Below are positions 1 to 10,524 of a DNA stretch of 64,000 nucleotides, piece by piece. The stretch comes from Hsuehochloa calcarea. Lineage: Eukaryota; Streptophyta; Magnoliopsida; Poales; Poaceae. How positions within the stretch are numbered: the first letter of the stretch is position 1; the number at the start of each line of letters is the position of its first letter. The notes under the pieces were generated by a model that had not been told where the DNA came from, did no database searches, and worked only from the letters and a program-made list of their open reading frames with translations. The stretch lies in the NCBI GenBank assembly GCA_036346395.1, contig CM070596.1:7425843-7489842 (forward strand), in the 5' to 3' direction. The position numbers were made by a program, and so were the translations under genes.

Positions 1-79
1 AAGAACTGAGGTGTATGACCAACGAGGCGGAGGGCGGTATGTGGAAGAGAACCTGCAAAAGGATTAGAGCCAACAGGAG

Positions 80-1771
80 CTAAAGGAACGGCGTCAAGCT
101 CAAAGAGAAAATCAAAGTCAGAGGAAGGAGGTGTGGAGCTTGACGCGGCGAAGGGAAATGAAGACTCGTCAAAAGTGACGTGACGAGAAATGATGATTCT
201 TTGGGAGGATAAGTCAAGACAGCGATAGCCTTTGTGGTTGGCAGAATAGCCAAGGAACACACAAAGGGTCGAGCGAGGAGAGAGTTTGTGAGGGACGGTA
301 GCGGATAGGTTAGGGTAGCACCTGCAACCAAAGACCCGGAGATGGGAATAGGAGGGGGGAACGCCATAAAGAGCAAGGAAGGGGGTGGAGAAGGCCAAGG
401 TTTTGGTGGGATGGCGGTTTAATAGGTGTGTTGTAGTGTGTAAGGCTTCGACCCAATATGAGGGCGGGAGAGAGGCTTGGATGAGCAAAGAGCGAATAAT
501 ATTATTAGTCGTGCGAATGATGCGCTCGGCTCGACCATTTTGGGGCGAGGTGTAGGGACAAGATAAACGAAGGTTGACCCCATGGGTAAGAAAAAGCGTG
601 CGGGAGCTCGAGTTGTCAAACTCACGACCATTGTCGCATTGAATGCTTTTAATGGAGGTGCCAAACTGCGTGGTGACATAGGAAAAAAATATGACAATGT
701 GGTGAAGGTGTCAGATTTAAGACGTAGGGGAAACGTCCATAAAAAATGCGTGCAATCATCTAATATAACAAGATAATACTTGTAACCTGATACACTAAGA
801 ACAGGGGATGTCCAAAGATCACAATGTATTAAAGCAAAGGGTGTAGATGCACGTGAGGATGAGCTAGCAAAAGGTAGGCGCGTATGGCGGCCTAACTGGC
901 ATGCATGACAGAAGGAGTTTAGCTCAACTTTATTACAAGGAATGTCACTAGAATTTGCAAGTTTGGAAAAAGCCTCATGACCAAGGTGACCAAGACGACG
1001 ATGCCAAAGGACGGAGGAGGTGCCTGTGGTGAGGGCATGAGGAAGGAACACCTCCGGACACAAGGAGTAGAGCGGCCCAGAGCTATTGCACCTGGCGATC
1101 ACGTTCTTGGAGAGAAGATCCTTCACAGACACACCAAACGGGTCAAACTCAACTGAGCAAAGATTGTCAGTAGTAAATTGACGAACGGAAATTAAGTTCT
1201 TAATAAGATCAGGAGAAACAAGAACATCACGGAGGTGAAAAGATCTGTTGCTAGTGGGGAAAAAAGTAGCATCGGTGGATGTAACAGGAAGAAAGGAGTC
1301 GTTGCCAACGATAATATTAGAGGGTGTAGAATAAGAGGGTGGGTGGGAGACTGATAGATTACCAGCGTCCGAAGTCATGTGGGAGGTCGCACCAGAGTCG
1401 AGGTACCATTCCGAGTTGGTAGGTGGAGTTAGCGTCATCGTGTTGAACGAGTGAGCCAACATATCTCGGTCCCACCGAGACCACCGGCGAGGGCGCATGC
1501 ATCTCGGGCAGGCTCTGTGCTTGCTCATTGCGCAGGATGCATGCCATGCATCTTTGATCGCTCGAGCAAGTGGTGCATGCCACCGTGGCCACCGGTGGAA
1601 GCGCTGCATGCTTCCCCGCATGCCGCCAAGACTGCACTGGCCTTTGATGGCACCAGCGTGGCGATCGCATGCCGCCGAGTCCCTCTGCGACAAACGCCTG
1701 CTGCGGATGGTCTTGGAAGCTGACGGGCCCAAGCAGCGAGGGGTCGGGCGAGGAGATGGTGACTGGACCAC
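80..1771 (-). pseudogene. copia protease and integrase region
   Basis: The frame 1771-419 contains the retroviral-type aspartic protease signature WYLDSGATSHM near residue 142, then a GAG-pre-integrase block with the HHCC zinc-binding pattern (HRRLGH followed by CHAC), then the start of the integrase core with HCDLWTSP and YYLVILDDCTHF, which carries the first catalytic aspartate. After about residue 350 the frame degenerates, and a separate frame at 376-80 continues with the integrase C-terminal region. Protease would mature the polyprotein and integrase would insert element DNA in the nucleus. At least one frameshift lies near 380-420, so it is a broken copy. Confidence 0.85.
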
Positions 1772-2631
1772 GGTGAATGGATCCGGTCCACGGATTGTAC
1801 ACCGTTAGCCATCCAGGCGACGGCGCCCGCTATTGGCGCTGGATGAAGAGTGGCCGCCAGAGAAGTGCCGCCATCGACTTCGCGACGGCCGTGACGCGTC
1901 GGTTGGTGTTGGTGGTGCCGCGAATTGCCGTGAGGTCCGTTGGAGCCATATGCCGGTCCTCCACTACCGAGGAACCTCGAGAGGCGTGCCGCTAGGAAAG
2001 CGGATGGAGTAGACGACTTGTTGGCCATAGTTAGCTCCTCCAAAAGCAAATCGAACGAACCTCGATGAGCGTCGGAAGGGCTTCCGCGCTTGAGGAGTGC
2101 CGCCATGTAGGAGAAGTTTTCGTTGAGGCCGCGAAGAACATTGAGGACGAGAGTCCGTCGGCACGGCTCACCAAGATCGCCGAGGCGCCCGCCATGCCCT
2201 TCGGGCCATGCGACAATAGTCCGTGATGGATGAGCGCCTTGGACGAAGTTTCGAATCAAGGCGTCGAGGTAGAGAGCACGAGTTTCCTTGTTGCCAAGGA
2301 ATTGCTGCTCAAGGCCGAGCCAGACGGAGCGTGCCGTGGCCTCGCGGTGCATGACAAGTTCCTGGAGGTCCGACGAAATCGTGCCATAGAGCCACGACTT
2401 CACCGTACAGTCAAGTTGGGACCATATGTCGTCGTCGGGGTCGCCGGCGTCAGAGAGGACATGGTCGTCGAGGGCGTACTTGCCGAGCGTATTGAGGAGG
2501 AGGTTCGACCACTTGCTGTAGTTGGCGGAGTCGACGTCGAGGACGACGGGTACCAGGGTCTTGATGGACTGCACAGCAACAGCTTGGGCATGGAGGCCAC
2601 TGCGCGCAGTGGTGACGGCGAGGGCGCGCAT
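1525..2631 (-). pseudogene. copia gag (UBN2-type) region
   Basis: The 368-residue frame begins with a region typical of plant copia Gag: the YSKWSNLLL stretch, a DDxWSQLD segment, a WLGLEQQFLGNKETRAL segment and a LNVLRGLNENFSYMAALL segment. These are the hallmarks of the UBN2 family that packages element RNA into particles. The last 150 residues lose the expected basic and zinc-knuckle character and the frame does not join cleanly to the protease frame, so a frameshift is inferred near 1770-1800. The Met at 2631 lies about 240 bases inside the primer-binding site. The true start could be further upstream. Confidence 0.8.
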
Positions 2632-2868
2632 GTCCGCGGCACGCTGCGCATCAAGACGAGCGTGTTCGATCTCGGCGGCAGTGCGCGCAGCGTGGTCGTC
2701 CTCCGTGCGCGTCAGATGGGAATATCAGGAGACGCCATGGCGAAGAGTAGGGAAGAGCCGGCGAGCACAGGCGTGTCGTGCGGCAAGAAGAGGCGACAAC
2801 GGCGTACCGCGGTGGTCGGCGAACGGCTTAGGATTTGCGGAAGCGGAGAGGCCGCAGGAGCGAACCGT

Positions 2869-2880
2869 CTCGTGATACCA
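2869..2880 (-). other. Primer-binding site of the copia element
   Basis: Read on the minus strand this is TGGTATCACGAG, close to the TGGTATCAGAGC that plant copia elements use to pair with initiator methionine tRNA. It directly abuts the end of the LTR, which fixes element orientation. Confidence 0.75.
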
Positions 2881-3179
2881 TGAGAGCGTGTATAGATTGG
2901 ATGCTCACACGAATAGATCTATTAGCCAGAGATTGGTACATATATAGATTACATGAGAGAAGGCAACAGACTAGCGATACGCATGCATACGTGCTAAACA
3001 AGGATACGTATGCATGGGAAGAATCTGGAATATCCAAGTCATTGCCGTATGCAATCCTGGCGCCTAGAATTGTGGGAGTCCGCTCGTTGTGATGTATATC
3101 CGGAATACGTGCCGGTGAGCCTATATACGCTAACAGATGTGAATGAGAGAGAGGGCATAAAGAATTGTGACATCTCTCA
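2881..3179 (-). repeat. LTR of the left copia element
   Basis: The block begins TGAGAG and ends CTCTCA, a perfect 6-bp terminal inverted repeat with the TG...CA rule obeyed. Its inner edge touches the primer-binding site, so this is the 5' LTR of the minus-strand element. A TATA-like ATATATAG-type sequence lies inside. The outer edge is inferred from the inverted termini because the partner LTR is outside the window; an end at 3183 is also possible. Confidence 0.65.
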
Positions 3180-3575
3180 ACCAAACAAAGAAGAATCTAG
3201 AACATGTTTAGAATGTGTGTGACCGTTCAACCAGAAATCAATGCTCTTAGTTAGGAAATCTTGACCTTGTTTGTTTAGACTTAAGTTTCAGCTTAAAAGC
3301 AAAAGCTAAACCCCAAACATATGGCACATACCCTTAGCCTATGACGTGGTTGTTATTCCTCTCTTGATCAGTGATCACAACTCGGACGTTGGGGGATCAA
3401 ACCGAACATGCATGCATATGCATCATGCATTATCGTCTGGGTTCTGAATCTCTCACAAAAGAGAGAGAATCCCGTGTGCGCTTGCGGCGCGGACTCAACG
3501 AGCCATTATGATAGCCCTTCAAACTCGGATCCGATATAAATATCTCGCTTGCATAGGACGCCTCCTCTTTCCCCG
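3180..3575. other. Intergenic stretch without recognised feature
   Basis: No convincing coding frame, repeat or RNA gene was seen. The sequence is of mixed composition with a short run of ATGCATGCAT-type palindromes around 3408-3430. Confidence 0.5.
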
Positions 3576-4260
3576 CACCTATAACAAAAAGGTTAACACT
3601 AACCGTTTCATCACAGATGATTGATCAAAATTATATGTATTAAATACAATTATAGACGATTTTGGTTTAATGACTGTCTGTGTTGTTGGCTGCGCTAAAA
3701 ACCATTTGTGAAGAGGTAATATCACAAACAGTTTTTGTTCAGAACACTTCACATACGGTTTTCAACACGAACCATCTATGACTTTTCGTCCTCATCACAG
3801 ACGGATTGTATTAAAAACAGTCTGTGATAAGTATCTCCTTAATTTTATCATGACTTGAATGCCGAACTCCCTGATTTTAATTTCAAGTTATGGTAAAATT
3901 ACAAACGGTCATGTTGAAAACCGTCTGCGAAGTATTAGAAATAGTTCTGAACAAGAACCGTCTGTGATATTACATCATAGACAGTTTTGTTTTAAATCGT
4001 CTGTGATTCGCAGTGCGGGAGGGCGAATTTTTTTGAACACGTACGTGGGATGCGAAATGTTTTGCCGTTGTGTTTATATATTATAGACACCCCCACCTTG
4101 TCTTCAATCAGTCTCTCCCTCTCCCCTCCCCACGCCGAGCTCCGGCGACCACTCTCGATTCCCCGACGCGGTTCGGTTCCCAAATCTCCATCCTGGTTTC
4201 TTTCTCAATCTGATTTCGTTTCCTGCATCCTGTCAGATTTCGTTCTCAGTTAGATAAACC
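3576..4260 (+). mobile_element. Truncated CACTA transposon 5' end
   Basis: A degenerate terminus (CACCTATAACAAAAAGG) is followed by about 420 bases of short inverted units of the type TCACAGACGGTT...AACCGTCTGTGA. These are the subterminal transposase-binding repeats of plant CACTA elements. They are followed by a TATA-like sequence at 4073-4086 and a CT-rich leader. No transposase and no right-hand terminus follow, so only the promoter-bearing end remains. The host gene starts about 1.1 kb downstream. The right boundary is approximate. Confidence 0.65.
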
Positions 4261-5340
4261 GTCAGAAAAATGAATTTTATAATAGGAGAGTGGTGATGCT
4301 TGTAAATCTTATTGTCATAAGAGTATACTAAGTTTGCTTGGTGCATATTTCTCACTTTATTAAAGTACTTATATGTTCACTAGAAATCGTTAGTGCGTTG
4401 TCTCTTTTCTAAATGTAGCTTACCTTTTCTTTTCTAAAATAGATGTTTTTTTTTCTTAGTGAGAGATTATGGTAATTTGTTTGAAATTAATGGTGTATTT
4501 ACACTCACAATGTAGATAGGATGAAGTACAATGACTAATTGATTTAGTTATTAATTTAATATGTAGCCCTAGCTCCTTGACCCTTGAAGATGCATAGATT
4601 GTGTTTATGGCTGTATTTTTTGTTGAGAGTGTTTAGTTGTATTTAGAGTTCCAAGTTTTTTGAAACAACATTTGTCAAGTATGTTTCGCAATGAAAGTGT
4701 AATACTTTTTGTTGTTGCTGTAAAAGGCCTATTTCCTATGGTGTAATTTTGATTTGTCAGCAGTACTTTCTATCCTAAATTAATTTTGAAATGCTACCAA
4801 TTAACCGTGTGAGCTTAGCGCAATAACCCTAGAGCAAAAGCTTAGCGCACACTACATTGCTAATTTCCATGCCACCGTGAGTTCCTTGTCGCGTTCTGAG
4901 TTCTTCCCGCAAGCCATGCGCAGCTTCGACTTTGTCTCACTCTGCATTTGCTCTGCGCTTCTTCATGTCCCCCGCGGCTTACTCTGAGAATTGAGATAGC
5001 ACGAATGGCACACACCCACAGCTATTTTGCCACACACACTTGAACTCTGCTGCTATCCACCTGTCCAACATAGCCATGGATGTCGTGTGGCATTCGCTAT
5101 GCCAAGTCGAGCTTGCTCGGCACGGGCCGCCTGTGGCGGTGGCGGTGGCGGTCGCGGGCACGTACGGCCGCGAATTTTCCTCGGGAGAAGGTCCGTCCGT
5201 GTAGAGCGCTCTGCCGGGCCGCCTGTGACGCGCTGGTTTCGCGGCCCTCCGCACGGAACCGCAGCGGAGCAGAGCACCACCCCGGCATTCCCGGACGACC
5301 ACCGCTCCCCACCCCACCTCACCAGCTACTTGCCCCAGCG
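4261..5340 (+). other. Region upstream of the HD-domain gene
   Basis: 4261-4980 is AT-rich and holds no recognisable gene. From about 4980 the composition becomes GC-rich, as expected for the promoter-proximal part and 5' leader of the downstream gene. An in-frame ATG occurs at 5080, but the codons from there to 5341 look like leader sequence rather than conserved protein. Confidence 0.45.
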
Positions 5341-7847
5341 ATGCGTGGGAGCCGAGCCCTTTCCCCCCTCTCCTCCCTCTGTGTCACCACCCTCGCCACC
5401 GCGGCCGCGTCCACCAAACCCCCCCTCTTCTCCCACCGCACCAGCCCCGCGCACCACCTCTCGTTCCGACTCGCCGCCACCGCCATGTCGTCCTCGTCCT
5501 CCCCGTCCCCCGCTCCCGCCGCCGCAGGTGGTGACTCCGCGGCCCCGGCCCCCTCCGCGCCCTCCGCAATCGACTTCCTCACCCTCTGCTACCGCCTCAA
5601 GGTGAGTGCTGACTGCTTCTGTGCCCCATCAATCTCTGCGTCCTGCTTCCGTTCATGCTGTGAGGTCTGTGTCGTGAATTCGTGATGCAGACGACCAAGA
5701 GGGCGGGGTGGGTGAGGCGCGGGGTGCAGGGGCCCGAGTCGGTGGCCGACCACATGTACCGCATGGGCGTCATGGCGCTCGTCGCCGCAGACCTCCCCGG
5801 CGTCGACCGCGACAGGTGTGTGAAACCCGGCAGTTTCCTCCTCTTGTGCGGCGGCGGTGGGATTTTGTTCTTCTTCTAGCACCAATGTACCATCCTTTGC
5901 TTGACGTGCTTTAAGTTTTTCTTGATCGACAGGTGTGTGAAGATGGCGATTGTGCACGACATAGCCGAAGGTACTCCACGATGAGTCTTCGTTTTGTTAG
6001 TTTTTGTTGGATTTTGTAGCTGTGTGTGCTTCCGATTGTATACAACTGGGAATGAGACTGTTGTTCTTTTCTGTGATTGCTGGTAAGAAATCTCTTTTAA
6101 TATTCTGGTTTGGTTGTTAACCCATTCAACAATTTTTTGGCCCCACAGCGATCGTTGGCGATATTACCCCTTCTGATGGTGTGCCCAAGGAAGAGAAGAG
6201 CCGCAGGGAGAAAGAAGCTCTGGACCATATGTGTGGATTGCTTGGTGGAGGTTCAAGAGGTAAATGTCGAAATATGTAAAAGCACAACATTGAACATTCT
6301 GTGTCTTAGGAACGTTAGGCCTCCATCGATATAACTTTATGTTTTAGGCTTCTAGCGTATGATAATTATGAATCCGATGCTATTATAAATTGTTAAAAAC
6401 GTCCTAGTGACTGTAAACACTATTCTAAGCCTGTCATCAAGATGATAGTATAGTTCAATTTGACACCTTAGTGGCTCCACTATGCTTGCAGAGTCAAAGG
6501 ACAAGAGAACAAAACAAGGATGTCTATAGATTTTCTGAATACCCTATTCCAGTAAATGCTAGGAATATTGATTCCATCATTTTTTCAGCCGAAGAAATTC
6601 ACAAACTTTGGATGGAGTATGAGGAGAATGCCTCTTTGGAAGCAAAGGTTGTCAAAGATTTTGACAAGGTAATTTTGTTCAGCTACATCATTATTTTTAC
6701 CCGGCAAATCATCATAGGTGCCAATGTACTTGGACTATCAACTGTTTACCTGCTCATGCATCAATAGATAGAAGATAAACAGTTATTAAGGAGAGTTACT
6801 GGCATAATGACAACATTTGTTCCAGGCTATTATATGTCAGTTTGTGAGATCGTTAAACTGGCAATGGCCTAATTTAAAGTGTGCTTAACTTAGTTGTCTC
6901 CTAGTGTAGAAAATCAAATAGGACCATAGATAGACATTGAACTTTGGATCTAATGTTTTTCTTTACAGAGAAGTAACTTTTCGTTTCTTTATGTTCTTTT
7001 TAAGGTTGAGATGATACTTCAAGCACTGGAGTATGAAAAGGGTAAGCTCATACAGTCCTACTGGTACTCGAATATTTTGATGTACTCAGCATCATCCTTT
7101 TGCCTTGTGCAACAGCTATAGACTATATATTATTAAATGCATTTATCAAGTATTCTTGTTGAGATCAAATAAGTATAGAGGGAATGCAGCTCAGGTACCA
7201 AGTATGGGTGCATCATCTTGTAATTTGAGCATTAAGCCATCAATAGTATACACTATGGAACGTGATAAGTAATAGACAGGACACTCTTACACACCTTTTA
7301 TTGACCATGAGATGGGGTTCACAACATCAAACTAATGCGGTAACACCTATGTATCTGAACTTTTTCAGAGCAAGAGCTGGACCTAGAAGAGTTCTTCCGA
7401 TCAACAGCAGGTATGATTGTCTTCTTTTTTCTCCTTACATCAGATTCTGCTACTCATTTCCTTGAGCATTCAGCAATCAGCATACTCAACTGAACACTTC
7501 ATCTAAACTGTGTAGGCTGTTCATTTATTCTTTTCATTCTTACACATGGAAAATATTTCTGTGAGATGATGTAAACTATTGATCACTGAACATATTAACG
7601 GCTGGGTGATTAATGCTCAAATTGAATATATGCATCTCCTAAGTGCTCTCTCATGATTTGATATGTGTCTTCTGGAAAATTTTCTCCTTGCGCCGATCTC
7701 AATCTTGCAAGGTATTTTCGTTAATAGGGCATGAGCATTCGAATAGTTGACAAGAACTATATTTTTCTGGTTAATTGCTTTGCAGGAAAATTTCAGACAG
7801 ACATTGGAAAAGCATGGGCAGCAGAAATCGCTTCGAGAAGAAAGTGA
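5341..7847 (+). CDS. HDDC2: HD-domain 5'-deoxynucleotidase, HDDC2/YfbR-like
   Basis: The family dephosphorylates deoxyribonucleoside 5'-monophosphates using a metal held by an HD motif. Eight exons with GT-AG junctions join in frame: 5341-5601, 5691-5815, 5933-5970, 6149-6259, 6589-6668, 7005-7041, 7369-7410 and 7786-7847, giving 251 residues. Metal ligands are visible in the usual order: His108 in ESVADHMYR, His137-Asp138 in VHDIAE and Asp204 in DFDKVEMILQ. The blocks VGDITPSDGVPKEEK and LQALEYEK are strongly family-like. The first 75 residues are Ser/Ala/Pro-rich and could be an organelle transit peptide; a start at 5485 would give a shorter cytosolic form. No frameshift or premature stop is seen. 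The function is inferred from family membership. Confidence 0.92.
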
Positions 7848-8465
7848 AACTAACTGATCAAATGACAAGCCCCTTTGCGCTTCCTTTTCAAATACAACTC
7901 TATTGTTGAACTTCACTTTTACAGTCTTTCTTAACTCTCAGACAAATCGGACAAAGCTCCAGATCAGCCAGTCGTAGAGGTTAAGGAATTCTTTTTGCTG
8001 TATTTGCCCCTGTGAAGAGCCTGTTGCTTACCGGATCCACCAGGAAAGTCCTAGGACCAGCCTCTTTGTGATGTAAAATCAATTTAATCAATGAAGCACT
8101 GTACCAGTACAGTACCTCATGGTAATCATGTTCCATCGTTTCAGTTGTTGCAATTTGTACGGTTGTTTTCAGATAGATGAATGTTGACATTTGCTAGCCA
8201 CATCAATTATTCACATGTCGAGTGCAATTTTTCGCCCCTAGCACTAGAGTACATAACCAAACTCAAAAGTGTCACTGCTGCCCTCGCTTGTTATTATCGT
8301 CGTCGCCCCAGGTCACCTCCGTTGCTTGCGTCGTCTACCTCTCCCGCAGGTAAGAATCGTGTGACCAACACCTAGCTGTGATGAGAGACACAATAATACC
8401 GGTAACCAACGATTTTCTTTTCCCTCTCATCATATATGTTCCTTGGAATGGCAGTGGGATCAGCC
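7848..8465 (+). other. 3' region of the HD-domain gene
   Basis: The first few hundred bases after the stop are T-rich and probably form the 3' UTR. No clean AATAAA signal was identified. The stretch 8190-8465 shows no recognisable gene. Confidence 0.4.
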
Positions 8466-8723
8466 CAGTGAATCACTTACCGATTGGATTTTTTTTCGGA
8501 GGATGGCGGTAACTCCGGTTACAGCCGGTAACCAGAAATTTTGGTCGAAATTTTTATTTTTATTTTTGAAAATTTCGATTTTTTTTTAAAAAAATCAAAA
8601 TTTGAACATAATTCATGCAAATTCGATTTTTTTAGGATAAATTTTATCAAAACCGAAAATTTCACGGTTGTTTAAATTTCTATCGGTTACCGCCGCGAAA
8701 TTTCGCCAGTAAGTGATTCACTG
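8466..8723. mobile_element. 258-bp hAT-type MITE
   Basis: The terminal inverted repeats are CAGTGAATCACTTAC at both ends, and the element is flanked by a perfect 8-bp direct repeat GATCAGCC (8458-8465 and 8724-8731). An 8-bp duplication plus CAGTG termini indicates the hAT superfamily. The inside is AT-rich with CCGGTTAC-like motifs and no coding frame. A related copy lies at 18901-19177. Confidence 0.85.
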
Positions 8724-8997
8724 GATCAGCCACCCCTCAATTCCTGACTCCCTCTTCTCCCTCTCGGCGGTGGGTGATGGCTTCAACTGAAGGCAAGTGA
8801 AGCAGACACCAAAATTGTTTTTGTGTTACCATAAACTTGACATTAAAAAACATTTTGTGTTTAGATGATTTTATATTGATGTGACATGAAACATCATTAA
8901 GTTGAACAAAATAAACATGCAACATCATGTTTTGTAACCTTGCACAGGTACATTGTTCCTTTTCGAAACTTGAGTTTGGGGATTGTCACTACTACGG

Positions 8998-9330
8998 AAC
9001 ACGTCATCACAGACGGTTCGGAAACGTCATCACAGACGGTTTCCAAACCGTATATATTTGTTCGTCTGTGATAACAAGAAGTTATCACAGACGGTTCAAA
9101 ACCGTCTGTGAAGGATAGTATCACGAGCGGTTTTTGTTCAAACCGTCATGAAGGATAGTATCACGGATGGTTTTAATTAAAACCGTCGCTGATAAGTAAA
9201 TACCACGAGCGGTTTTAATTAAAAACCGTCGTGATAGTAGATATCACAGACGGTATATTTAAGAACCGCTCGTGATACTAGAAATATCACGCACGGTTTC
9301 AACAAAAACCGTCGTGGTATTGAGTCATCC
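8998..9330. repeat. Left subterminal repeat array of the CACTA element
   Basis: About eight units of TCACAGACGGTT or TCACGAGCGGTT type alternate with their inverted forms and can pair into small hairpins. In known CACTA elements such units bind the TNPA-type protein during excision. Confidence 0.85.
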
Positions 9331-9763
9331 AAACTACATTTTTTGTTTTTTGGCTAGCCTCAGAATTGCTAGCCATGCCCTCTGAAAACAAGCATGTACA
9401 AAAACAGATACATCACAGATAATCAATTGTTGACAACTCAAAGTGATCATTACTCAAAATAAATTACAAAAGATCGAATTTGTTGAAGTATTGTCGCTAT
9501 AGTTACAATTGGATTACAGTTGAGTCAATTATTTGCGTGAAACTATGGGTCGGCGATGGCGTGAAACTCTCCTTTGTTAACTATTTCTGACATGATAAAG
9601 GCGCATAGCTTCCTCGAACGTCCGCGATATAAATGCGCAACGAGTTCATCTAAATCTATTATCAAGCCACGCCGCTAGGTCAAGAAAAATGGTAAGCGAT
9701 ATATTTAAATTTACAATTAGAAAATAATTATTTCGAGATTGACAAACCTCGGGATTCCTCATC

Positions 9764-10520
9764 TTAGCACTCATGATTTTCTCCATATGATGGCAAACGA
9801 GAATGCACATAGCTCATCATTTTTTTTGTCAACCTTTGCAAAAATAGAATTACATATATACGTATAGTCATTGAAGACATTATTATGAAGTATGATATAG
9901 GATTATTGTGTTGTAGCTGCACTGGAAATTTAGATCTGTGTGTTAGTTGGGCTACCGATCCATTGTATTTTTCTTGTTGGCTAACATAGGAGATGAACGA
10001 ACTACATGATTGAAGAAAGTTATCCTCGAGCATTTCAAACGAAGGAAGACTACAATAGAGATATGTATGGAGGAAATGAGCATACTTGTCGAGTATTCCT
10101 TGCGAATCGTCAAGTCGTGATTGTTTCGAGTAGCGAATCAAGATATATCACATAGTTCCTCCCGGTATAATGACTAAAAGGATCCGATGGTACCTACTCA
10201 TGTATGTCGCTATAGTCATTAAACCTAAGTACAAATGAAATTTGTATAGCAAATAGTGAAGCACTTACCCTTGGTTGTAGGGCACCAAGATGTAGTTCTT
10301 GCGGTCCAAGAAGCAATGCCGCCGTTATGTAGTTCTCGGCGAAGGTCGGGTGCCTTGGATGGTTTGCATAGATACCACGTGTGGGTCGAGGAAACCCACG
10401 GTTCTCGCCCTTCCCGCATTTTTCATCATGTATCTATACATAAGCAATGAGTTGCGATATTTATCAGTATTACGTGAATGTAGAACTTGATTGTACACAC
10501 TTACGATGTCCAACATCGTA
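9764..10520 (-). pseudogene. Ulp1-like cysteine protease region of the CACTA element
   Basis: On the minus strand the translation contains ARTVGFLDPHVVSMQTIQG, then in a shifted frame LDRKNYILVPYNQ followed by a good splice donor (GTAAGT), and later HRILLVIIPGG with YLDSLLETITT. This pattern resembles the C-terminal Ulp1/C48 protease-like domain encoded by many grass CACTA elements. The His of the HRILL segment would match the catalytic histidine. Aspartate and cysteine positions were not identified with certainty. Several frameshifts and a premature stop show decay. Its role is not established; in Ulp1 proteins it is removal of SUMO-type tags. Confidence 0.55.
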
Positions 10521-10524
10521 GAAG

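Larger units (their letters stand above)
1..3179 (-). mobile_element. Partial Ty1/copia LTR retrotransposon
   Basis: Reading from right to left the stretch holds an LTR (2881-3179), a primer-binding site directly beside it, a gag region, a protease motif and an integrase region, which is the Ty1/copia order. Reverse transcriptase, RNase H and the second LTR lie beyond the left edge. The reading frame is broken between gag and protease, so the copy seems inactive. The class is clear; the family name is not assigned. Confidence 0.9.

Noticed and set aside
5027..5605. Long proline-rich and arginine-rich frames around exon 1 of the HD-domain gene
   Set aside because: They are GC-rich shadows; the exon chain in the third frame explains the region.
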